Assembly: GCA_023421075.1 (NCBI GenBank)
Contig: JAEZUM010000048.1
Coordinates: 1 to 38,324 of the forward strand
From: Bacillota bacterium
GTDB taxonomy: Bacteria > Bacillota > Clostridia > Lachnospirales > Lachnospiraceae
DNA: 38,324 nt
Reading direction: 5' to 3'
Below, piece after piece: positions 31,792 to 38,324 of this stretch (position 1 is its first letter; each line of letters begins with the position of its first letter). A model generated the notes under the pieces. That model searched no databases, had not been told where the DNA came from, and saw nothing but the letters and a program-made list of their open reading frames with translations. The translations under genes and the position numbers were made by a program.

Positions 31792-33270
31792 ATGTCGAGG
31801 GATAATAAGGTTCACATCTATAACCGATTGTTTTTCAAACTGTATCTCAATTATGCGGTTATGTTATTGGTCACTGCCGTTTTAATCGGCCTTATTTTCA
31901 TGAAGTTGTATAGTGACAGAACGATGGAAGCCAATATAGATGAGATGAAGAGTCGAGCAAATACAATTGGCACTATGGCAACTGACTATATCATAAGCGG
32001 TAAAGAAGGATTTCTGGAAGATATCGAAAGGATCGGTAAGGTTAACAAATGGGATATCTGGGCGATTTCGAATCCGAAGGCAACCAATCCTATGAGTTCG
32101 TCCATGGAGACCGGCGATTCCTACGAGGTTTTTACTACGACCGAGGAATACGCTCCTTATGTGGAGTGTATCGCTAAAGCCTTCAGAGGGATAACCAATC
32201 ATAAAAAATGGGCGGACGATGTATATGGAAAGACGATTATAACAGTAGCTGCCCCGATCACGGGTGCAGGTCAGGAGGTTGTCGGAGCCATTTTGATCGT
32301 TGGCTTTGCCGACGATCAGACCGATCTCGTCGAGAGAAGCTTGTCTATGATTGTCATGAGTAGTATGGTGGCTTTAGGAATATCCTTTGTTATTGTAATC
32401 ATATTCGCAACGGAGTTGTCCATGCCCATATCGAGAATGCGTATTATAGCTTTGGAGTTGGCCTCCGGGAATTATAATGCGAAGACCGGAATTAAGCGGG
32501 ATGACGAGCTGGGAGATTTGGCGAAGACGGTGGATATTCTCTCGGAGAAGCTGTTAGAGAATGATATAGAACGGAAGAAGCTCGATCAGATGCGACTTGA
32601 TTTCTTTGCAAATGTATCCCACGAGCTGAGAACTCCAATTACTGTAATTCGAGCCTATACAGAGACTTTGTCCGATGGTGTGGTTCAGGAGGAGGAAAAG
32701 GTTCATCAATATTACGATAGAATGCTTTCCGAATGCAAATCCATGGAGCGTCTGGTTGGAGATCTGTTGCTATTGTCGAAAATGCAGAACCCTGATTTTG
32801 CAATCGAACGCGAGCCGGTCAATCTGAATCAGGTGTTTGAGGATATCATTCGAAGTGCAGGAGCGATTGCCGAAAAGAAGAACATACGAATTGAGGTTAC
32901 GAAGGAATTTCCGGTTAATATGATTTTAGGAGATTATGATCGTTTGCGTCAAATGTTTATGGTTATCCTGGATAATGCAATTAAGTTCTCGGAGGAAAAT
33001 AAAACCGTTCACATAAAAATCGAGAAAGCGGACAAAATAATTGTATCCATTAAGGATGAAGGTGTCGGTATTGATCCTTCGGACATTAATAATATTTTTG
33101 AAAAATTCTATAAGTCCAACTTGCGCCAAAATGCCAGCGGTACGGGACTTGGACTTGCGATAGCAAAGCAGATTGCCTTAAAGCATGACGGCAGTATTCT
33201 GGTTAATTCCGCACCCGGTATGGGCTCGGAATTCATCTTCACCTTCCCGCTCTTTGAGGAAGAGATATAA
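31792..33270 (+). CDS. Membrane sensor histidine kinase
   Basis: This 492-residue sensor has a first membrane helix (about 15-35: LYLNYAVMLLVTAVLIGLIF), an extracellular sensing region of about 150 residues, and a second helix (about 185-205: IVMSSMVALGISFVIVIIFA). HAMP, HisKA (phospho-His277 in FANVSHELRTPITVIRA) and HATPase_c follow, with N box DNAIKFSEEN, G1 IKDEGVGID and G2 GTGLGLAIAK. It pairs with the preceding response regulator. The extracellular part has no motif I recognise. A GAGGAAAT ribosome site supports the start. Confidence 0.93.
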   Translation: MSRDNKVHIYNRLFFKLYLNYAVMLLVTAVLIGLIFMKLYSDRTMEANIDEMKSRANTIGTMATDYIISGKEGFLEDIERIGKVNKWDIWAISNPKATNPMSSSMETGDSYEVFTTTEEYAPYVECIAKAFRGITNHKKWADDVYGKTIITVAAPITGAGQEVVGAILIVGFADDQTDLVERSLSMIVMSSMVALGISFVIVIIFATELSMPISRMRIIALELASGNYNAKTGIKRDDELGDLAKTVDILSEKLLENDIERKKLDQMRLDFFANVSHELRTPITVIRAYTETLSDGVVQEEEKVHQYYDRMLSECKSMERLVGDLLLLSKMQNPDFAIEREPVNLNQVFEDIIRSAGAIAEKKNIRIEVTKEFPVNMILGDYDRLRQMFMVILDNAIKFSEENKTVHIKIEKADKIIVSIKDEGVGIDPSDINNIFEKFYKSNLRQNASGTGLGLAIAKQIALKHDGSILVNSAPGMGSEFIFTFPLFEEEI

Positions 33271-33346
33271 TAAATCAGAGTGATAGAATGAAATTTCACA
33301 CAGCTACCAATGGTAAAAGTTACTGGACTAAAATATGATAAAAATA

Positions 33347-33375
33347 TTGAAAAATAGTAGATAATCGAGTATAAT
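33347..33375 (+). promoter_or_regulatory. 6S RNA promoter
   Basis: TTGAAA (33347-33352), a 17-base spacer and perfect TATAAT (33370-33375) place the transcription start near 33382, at the start of the 6S homology. Confidence 0.82.
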
Positions 33376-33381
33376 ATAGTT

Positions 33382-33599
33382 AAGGTAATTCCTGAGATGT
33401 TCGACACTCTTGTTATTTTGAACCTACATGATTAAAAAGGGATTCCTATTATTCGTAAGTAGATGTCAAGCCACCGATTGCAGTGGAAGGCAGAAGCTTA
33501 TGTGCGGTTACCCACCTAGCTTTGCTAGGAGTCAAAATACAAGAAACGGCATTTCGGGTATAACACTAATGATAAAAGCGGCGACGAGCCGCTTTTTTT
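33382..33599 (+). ncRNA. ssrS: 6S RNA
   Basis: This RNA binds sigma-A RNA polymerase and mimics an open promoter. The 5' end carries TTCCTGAGATGTTCG, matching the conserved start of 6S RNAs. It folds back on the 3' part: CCTGAGATG (33391-) pairs with CATTTCGGG, and TCTTGTTATTTTGAACCTA pairs with TAGGAGTCAAAATACAAGA with small bulges. The middle is left as the large bubble typical of 6S. The transcript of about 218 nt ends in a strong terminator (AAAAGCGGC / GCCGCTTTT, 33574-33596, then T-run). It lies between the sensor kinase and the GNAT gene with its own promoter. Assignment is by motif and fold. Confidence 0.85.
33574..33599 (+). terminator. Terminator of the 6S RNA gene
   Basis: AAAAGCGGC (33574-33582) and GCCGCTTTT (33588-33596) form a perfect 9-bp stem around a 5-base loop, with seven T residues (33593-33599). 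Confidence 0.92.
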
Positions 33600-33797
33600 A
33601 TGCACGAATGTAGAAAGTTCGCAAATAATACGATCTAGCGTATGTGTCAATCGAAGATTACAAAGAATGATTTCTGGTATTTAAGATAGGCCAAGCGCTC
33701 CTGTATTGCTTTTATCTCTAAAATTCGGTATGATTGTTTTTATCGAAACAAAAAATGAACTTTAATTTGCCTTGAAGTAGAATGAGGAGAGATAGCG

Positions 33798-34724
33798 ATG
33801 AAGCATAAATTAATAGTACGACCTCCGAGGCAAGAGGATGCAGAGGAAGTGTATCAACTGGTTATTGCCTGTGATATTTTCGATTTTGGTGCACCGGATT
33901 TTGATTTGCAAGAGCTCCTCGATATGTGGAGCGGTTTTGATATGGATAATAACGTATGGGTAGTTGAAGATGAGAATAAAAAGCTGGTAGGATATGCATT
34001 TTTGGAAGAAGACAGTGCAGAAAAGCTATTTAGCTACGGATTTGTTTTGCCAGCGGCAAGAGGGATTGGTGTAGGAACGAGGCTTCTTGATGCAATAGAA
34101 GTAAGAGCAAAGCAGTTAGCCAATGCATCCGGAATTACAAAACGCCTCCAGAACTTAATACCAACCCTATGTGAGGATGCACAGGAATTGTTAAAGATAA
34201 GAGGGTTTGTTCCGATCCGCTTTTATAAGCGAATGGGTATAAAAATGGAAGAGGCACCCGAAACACCGATTGTACCAGCCGGTATTACGATAACTGCCTT
34301 TAAGCCGGAGCGGGATGAAAAGTCTGTGTACGACGCCTATGTTGAAGCCTTTGTGGATCATTGGGATTTTGATGCTCCGCCATTCGAAACATGGGTTGAG
34401 AAGACCAAGCTGTCCTCCTTTCGTCCGGAGTGGTGGTTCGTAGCACGGGATGAACAAGGTGATGTTGCCGGAGTCGCTCTTTCACGAATGAACGAAGATA
34501 CCCTTTTTATTAATCAAATCGGTGTACGACGTCCTTATCGTGGGAGAGGTTTAGGTATGGCTCTGTTACAGCAGGTATTATATGCATCTTATGCAGCTGG
34601 TCAACCGATGGTTTCGTTGGGGGTTGATGCAGAGAATCCCTCCGGTGCATTTCGGCTGTATGAGAAAGTAGGAATGAAGGCAATTCATGAGACCACCCTT
34701 GTTGAAAAAACCATCCGTATATAA
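33798..34724 (+). CDS. Double-domain GNAT N-acetyltransferase
   Basis: This 308-residue protein has two GNAT folds in tandem. The first (about 1-150) has a weaker acetyl-CoA loop, LPAARGIGVGTRLLDAIE. The second (about 160-305) has the classical Q/RxxGxG/A loop in RPYRGRGLGMALLQQVLYAS, followed by VSLGVDAENPSGAFRLYEKVGM. Such enzymes acetylate amines of small molecules or proteins; the substrate is unknown. The architecture resembles mycothiol synthase-type tandem GNATs, but nothing in the genome neighbourhood supports that. A GAGGAGAG ribosome site precedes ATG. It is a separate gene between the 6S RNA and nadE. Confidence 0.85.
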   Translation: MKHKLIVRPPRQEDAEEVYQLVIACDIFDFGAPDFDLQELLDMWSGFDMDNNVWVVEDENKKLVGYAFLEEDSAEKLFSYGFVLPAARGIGVGTRLLDAIEVRAKQLANASGITKRLQNLIPTLCEDAQELLKIRGFVPIRFYKRMGIKMEEAPETPIVPAGITITAFKPERDEKSVYDAYVEAFVDHWDFDAPPFETWVEKTKLSSFRPEWWFVARDEQGDVAGVALSRMNEDTLFINQIGVRRPYRGRGLGMALLQQVLYASYAAGQPMVSLGVDAENPSGAFRLYEKVGMKAIHETTLVEKTIRI

Positions 34725-34854
34725 GTCGTAAATGAAAAAGACAGCTACGGTGGAGGGGATAAAAAGTATAGAATGAAATATAATATGCTTGTCTTTTTTG
34801 GACAGAATAACTTATAATAAAACATAGTAGATTACTGTTAATAGGAGGCTTATC

Positions 34855-36780
34855 ATGAGGCATGGGTTTATTCGAGTTGCTGCGGCAACCCCGGTTATCC
34901 GAGTTGCAGATTGTGGATACAATGCAGATCGGATTATAGAATTAATTGAGGAAGCGCAAAAGCAGGAGATCAAATTAGTGGTATTTCCTGAATTATGTGT
35001 TACCGGTTATACCTGTGGGGACTTGTTTCTGCAGGATACCTTACTTCGTGGAGCCATTGAGAGTATAAAGAAGATCGCTTCTTATACGTTAGGGATCGAT
35101 CCGGTGGTTGTAGTTGGTTTCCCTTATCTTGTGAAGGGCAAATTATATAATACCGCTGCTGTAATCCAGGGAGGAAAGGTTCTTGGTTTAATCCCCAAGA
35201 TTAGTATTCCGAATTATACTGAATTTTATGAAGCCAGACATTTTACCTCTGGTATCGTAGATCCGATATTAATTAATTTCATGGGCGAGGAGATCTATTT
35301 TGGCTCCCGGATTTTATTTCAGAATAATGAAATACCGGAGTTTATTCTAGGCGTGGAGATCTGTGAGGACCTTTGGATTCCTCAGTCTCCCAGTGTTGCT
35401 CATTGTATCGCGGGAGCCTCTGTCATCGCGAATCTGTCCGCCAGTGACGAGCTGACCGGGAAAGATTCGTTCCGAAGAGAGCTGGTGAAGAATCAATCGG
35501 CCAAGCTGGTATGTGGTTATTTGTATGCGGATGCCGGTGAGGGTGAATCGACGACGGACGTGGTGTTTGCGGGTCATAACCTGATTGCAGAAAATGGTAC
35601 CCTGCTTGCTGAGTCGGTTACCTTTCAGAATGGTATGATCTCCACTGAGCTTGATCTTGGTAAGTTGAAGAGTGAGCGAAGAAGAATGCATACCTATCTC
35701 GGGCAGAATACCAATCCATATCAGGTAATACCCTTCTCGTTCAGTCATGTGAAAGGAGAGCTTCCGGAGCTGACATTATCAAGATATATTGATGCTGCAC
35801 CCTTTGTTCCTTCCGATAAGGCGGATCGAGAGAAGCGTTGCCGCGATATTATTAATATTCAAGCGCTTGGTCTTAAGACAAGACTTGCTCATATAAACGG
35901 AAGCTGTACGGTTGCTGGAATCTCAGGTGGTCTGGATTCTACCCTGGCATTGTTGGTTACCGATAAGGCCTTTGACTTGTTGGGTTATGATAAGAAAGGG
36001 ATCATTGCTGTTACGATGCCCTGCTTCGGAACGACGGACAGAACTTATCAGAATGCGGTAGATCTGGCGAAATGCCTCGGTGTTACCTTCATAGAGGTAC
36101 CGATTAAAGCTGCGGTAGAACTGCATTTTAGGGATATCGGGCATGATGTTAATCAACACGATCTTACTTATGAGAATAGTCAGGCAAGAGAGCGTACGCA
36201 GGTTCTGATGGACATCGCGGGCAAATACAACGGTTTTGTTGTCGGAACCGGAGATATGTCCGAGCTTGCACTTGGTTGGGCTACTTATAATGGTGATCAT
36301 ATGTCCATGTATGGAGTGAATGCTTCCGTACCGAAGACCTTAGTACGATATCTTGTAGAATATTTCGCAGATACAACAAATGATCCGAAATTATGTGAAG
36401 TACTGAAGGATATCTTAGATACTCCGGTTAGTCCGGAACTTCTTCCTCCGAAGGATGGCGAGATATCTCAGAAGACTGAGGATATCGTAGGACCTTATGA
36501 GCTTCACGATTTCTTCCTATACTATATATTAAGGTTTGGTTTTGAGCCCTCCAAGGTATACCGGTTAGCAAGAATTGCATTTGCAGATCGCTATGAGGAT
36601 CAAGTAATACTAAAATGGCTAAAGATGTTTTACCGGAGATTTTTCACACAGCAATTCAAACGCTCCTGTCTGCCGGATGGTCCAAAGGTAGGAAGTGTTT
36701 CCGTATCGCCGAGGGGAGACTTAAGGATGCCGAGTGATGCATCAGCAGCACTTTGGATGAAAGAGTTGGAACAGTTATAA
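34855..36780 (+). CDS. nadE: Glutamine-dependent NAD+ synthetase
   Basis: This enzyme makes NAD+ from nicotinic acid adenine dinucleotide using glutamine as the amide source. The N-terminal nitrilase-type glutaminase has the catalytic triad Glu46 (VFPELCVTGY), Lys115 (LIPKISIPNY) and Cys170 (GVEICEDLW). The C-terminal synthetase (about 325-641) has the pyrophosphatase loop GISGGLDSTLAL and VGTGDMSELALGW. The length of 641 aa is typical of the long form. An AGGAGGC ribosome site supports the ATG. A DegV gene follows after 79 bases in the same direction. Confidence 0.96.
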   Translation: MRHGFIRVAAATPVIRVADCGYNADRIIELIEEAQKQEIKLVVFPELCVTGYTCGDLFLQDTLLRGAIESIKKIASYTLGIDPVVVVGFPYLVKGKLYNTAAVIQGGKVLGLIPKISIPNYTEFYEARHFTSGIVDPILINFMGEEIYFGSRILFQNNEIPEFILGVEICEDLWIPQSPSVAHCIAGASVIANLSASDELTGKDSFRRELVKNQSAKLVCGYLYADAGEGESTTDVVFAGHNLIAENGTLLAESVTFQNGMISTELDLGKLKSERRRMHTYLGQNTNPYQVIPFSFSHVKGELPELTLSRYIDAAPFVPSDKADREKRCRDIINIQALGLKTRLAHINGSCTVAGISGGLDSTLALLVTDKAFDLLGYDKKGIIAVTMPCFGTTDRTYQNAVDLAKCLGVTFIEVPIKAAVELHFRDIGHDVNQHDLTYENSQARERTQVLMDIAGKYNGFVVGTGDMSELALGWATYNGDHMSMYGVNASVPKTLVRYLVEYFADTTNDPKLCEVLKDILDTPVSPELLPPKDGEISQKTEDIVGPYELHDFFLYYILRFGFEPSKVYRLARIAFADRYEDQVILKWLKMFYRRFFTQQFKRSCLPDGPKVGSVSVSPRGDLRMPSDASAALWMKELEQL

Positions 36781-36859
36781 TTCATGACAATGGAAGGTCG
36801 CGAAGCGTGCTTTCTATCGCTTGCCGATTAGATACCCGCAGAATTAGGAGGAAGATAAA

Positions 36860-37744
36860 ATGGCACTAAAGATTATTACAGATTCAGCTTCAGATATATC
36901 AAGAGAGGTGATGGAGCGTTTTCACCTGCATGTAATACCGACACCGGTGGTTATCGAAGAAAAAGATTATTTTGATGGCAAGACGATCATGCCGGAGGAA
37001 TTCTACGATATCCTGAGGAGTGGGAAGGATATTAAGACCTACCACATTAATTCTCAGATGTTTTATGATAATTTTGAGCCTTATGCAAAGAATGGGGATG
37101 AAGTGATCTATATCTGCTTCTCCACAGGAATTGCCGGAACCTTTAATGCTGCTAATATCGCAAAGGCAGAACTCCTGGAGCAGTATCCGTCCTTTGATCT
37201 TACAATTATCGATTCCAAGTGTGCCTCACTGGGATTTGGTATCGCAACCTATTATGCATTGTTGATGCAGAAGAACGGAGCAACGAAGCAGGAGATCATA
37301 GACGGTATCGAATGGCACTGTGAGCATGCAGAGCAGGTATTTACCGTTAGTACCCTCGAATATCTGTTAAAGGGAGGAAGACTCAGCCGAACCTCCGCCA
37401 TTGCCGGGGGACTATTGGATATTAAGCCGATTATCCATGTGAATGATATAGGAGCACTGGAATCCATTGAGAAGGTACGAGGAAGACAGAAATCCCTTAA
37501 GCGTCTGGTTGAAATAGTCGGTGAGCGGGGAGCAGATCTTGCAGATCAATTCATCGGAGTGGTTCACGGTGATGATATTGAGACAATGAAAGCGGTTGAG
37601 GAACAGCTTTCTGATACATACGGTTGTAAGAAATTTATGAATAATTATGTTGGCTGTGCCATCGGAGCCCATACGGGACCCGGGATTATCGGAATTATTT
37701 TTCTGAATGAGGAGTCCCCTTACAAAAATTATTTTCTGGAGTGA
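36860..37744 (+). CDS. DegV family fatty-acid-binding protein
   Basis: This 294-residue DegV fold opens with KIITDSASDIS, and has the lipid-contact segment FSTGIAGTFNAANIAK, then EYLLKGGRLSRTSAIAGGLLDIKPIIHV and a C-terminal GAHTGPGIIGIIF (each shown here as family landmarks). DegV/FakB proteins bind fatty acids and in some species present them to the kinase FakA; no fakA is in this window. A TAGGAGGAAG ribosome site precedes ATG. The gene ends before a hairpin shared with the convergent minus-strand gene. Confidence 0.93.
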   Translation: MALKIITDSASDISREVMERFHLHVIPTPVVIEEKDYFDGKTIMPEEFYDILRSGKDIKTYHINSQMFYDNFEPYAKNGDEVIYICFSTGIAGTFNAANIAKAELLEQYPSFDLTIIDSKCASLGFGIATYYALLMQKNGATKQEIIDGIEWHCEHAEQVFTVSTLEYLLKGGRLSRTSAIAGGLLDIKPIIHVNDIGALESIEKVRGRQKSLKRLVEIVGERGADLADQFIGVVHGDDIETMKAVEEQLSDTYGCKKFMNNYVGCAIGAHTGPGIIGIIFLNEESPYKNYFLE

Positions 37745-37785
37745 CACCCGCTGACCATATAATATGCGATACTTATATACACAAA

Positions 37786-37831
37786 AAAGAATGCTGTAAA
37801 GCCGTTACGGAGGTAGTAAGCTTTACAGCAT
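37786..37831. terminator. Terminator between convergent genes
   Basis: ATGCTGTAAAG (37791-37801) and CTTTACAGCAT (37821-37831) form a perfect 11-bp stem. On the minus strand it is followed by TCTTTTTTG, a good terminator for the minus-strand gene; on the plus strand the T-run is poor. Confidence 0.8.
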
Positions 37832-37836
37832 CCTTG

Positions 37837-38274
37837 TTATTCTTCAGTCTGTGCTTTTTCGAGAGCCAGCTTAATGGCTTCAATCAGAAGCTGTTGTGTG
37901 TATTTTTTGTCTTCCATGAGTTCCAGCTTATCAAGGGGAACATCATTATACAGTTGAGTTGCGATTGCTTCCAGAGAGGGTTCTACCAGAGGAAACATTG
38001 TTGTGATTGATTCATCAATATTCTTGATGCTTACTTTGTTGATGTGGTTCTTATCAACCACGACCTCCAGGTTAAGAGCGGTATCATTTAGGCTGATTGA
38101 GGAGGTATATACACCTGCAGTATACATATTGGCATCTGTAGAAGCTGCTTCATCATCTTTTTTAGGCTTGAACATGAATATGAGAAGTAGGATCAGCAGA
38201 ATTCCTAAAGCTGCAAAAATCACTGTATATATGATTTCTTTTAATTGGATAACGACTATTTTCGTCTTTGCCAT
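37837..38274 (-). CDS. Single-pass membrane-anchored protein of unknown function
   Basis: This 145-residue protein has one strong membrane helix near the N-terminus (about residues 13-34, IIYTVIFAALGILLILLLIF) followed by a basic stop (KPKKDD). A soluble domain of about 95 residues has YTAGVYTSSISLNDTALNLE and VVDKNHINKVSIKNIDES. Its rhythm resembles the FMN-binding (RnfG-like) small domains found in Lachnospiraceae membrane proteins, but the SGAT flavinylation motif is absent, so I assign no function. GGAGG six bases before ATG fixes the start. The stop lies right next to the terminator hairpin. Confidence 0.75.
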   Translation of the reverse strand: MAKTKIVVIQLKEIIYTVIFAALGILLILLLIFMFKPKKDDEAASTDANMYTAGVYTSSISLNDTALNLEVVVDKNHINKVSIKNIDESITTMFPLVEPSLEAIATQLYNDVPLDKLELMEDKKYTQQLLIEAIKLALEKAQTEE

Positions 38275-38324
38275 TTCTAACCTCCGAGCATGATTTGCTT
38301 CATGTCTTAATCTTAATATATATT

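Noticed and set aside
33428..33613. 61-codon frame downstream of the sensor kinase
   Set aside because: It lies wholly inside the 6S RNA gene and runs through its terminator hairpin.

Overview
The window looks like chromosomal core sequence from an anaerobic, spore-forming clostridium, most likely of the Lachnospiraceae. This is an inference from protein style (GroEL, GlnRS, DUF6062, DUF3810, the Fe-S aldo/keto reductase), moderate to low GC, AT-rich intergenic DNA, clean sigma-A promoters (TTGACA-17-TATAAT type), strong GGAGG ribosome sites, a CIRCE operator and spore-associated genes. I saw no rRNA, tRNA, CRISPR array, prophage or transposase gene.

Layout. 1-133 is the tail of a membrane permease. 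147-3070 is a methionine ABC transporter operon (metN-metI-metQ) behind a long leader that carries its own promoter, a 27-codon Met/Cys-rich peptide and an intrinsic terminator. 3426-6272 holds a DUF3810 membrane metalloprotease-like protein, a secreted SleB-type cell-wall hydrolase and a small membrane protein. 6616-9965 is glnS followed by two Cys-rich proteins of unknown role (DUF2225, DUF6062). 10255-12378 is the HrcA/CIRCE-type groES-groEL operon. 12560-13315 has a YciI-like protein and an orphan membrane domain. 13446-16103 is a divergent aldo/keto reductase / MocR regulator pair around a palindromic operator candidate. 16183-17160 is a lipoprotein amidase, convergent with the MocR gene through a shared hairpin terminator. 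17272-19090 is a TPP riboswitch, thiT and a polysaccharide deacetylase. 19167-19494 is a 328-bp near-complete palindrome. 19508-22189 holds two tandem paralogous SpoIID-like/peptidoglycan-binding proteins with a sigma-K-like promoter. 22361-26950 is carAB with candidate ArgR boxes. 27178-30571 contains an APH-type kinase, a P-loop kinase-like protein, a glyoxalase-like protein and a secreted Big2-domain protein. 31079-33270 is an OmpR-type two-component system, followed by a 6S RNA gene (33382-33599). 33798-38274 has a double GNAT acetyltransferase, glutamine-dependent NAD synthetase, a DegV protein and a membrane-anchored protein of unknown role.

How it fits together. Most genes are housekeeping: amino-acid and vitamin uptake, tRNA charging, chaperonin, carbamoyl phosphate and NAD synthesis. 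There is also a scatter of cell-wall and spore-envelope enzymes (SleB-like hydrolase, amidase, deacetylase, two SpoIID-like proteins). The less ordinary content lies between genes: the Met/Cys leader peptide with attenuator, the 328-bp palindrome, at least three families of dispersed hairpins, a TPP switch whose expression platform masks the ribosome site, and the 6S RNA. Several genes have an in-frame ATG inside their own ribosome site (ATGGAGG), so I placed starts at the downstream codon served by that site.
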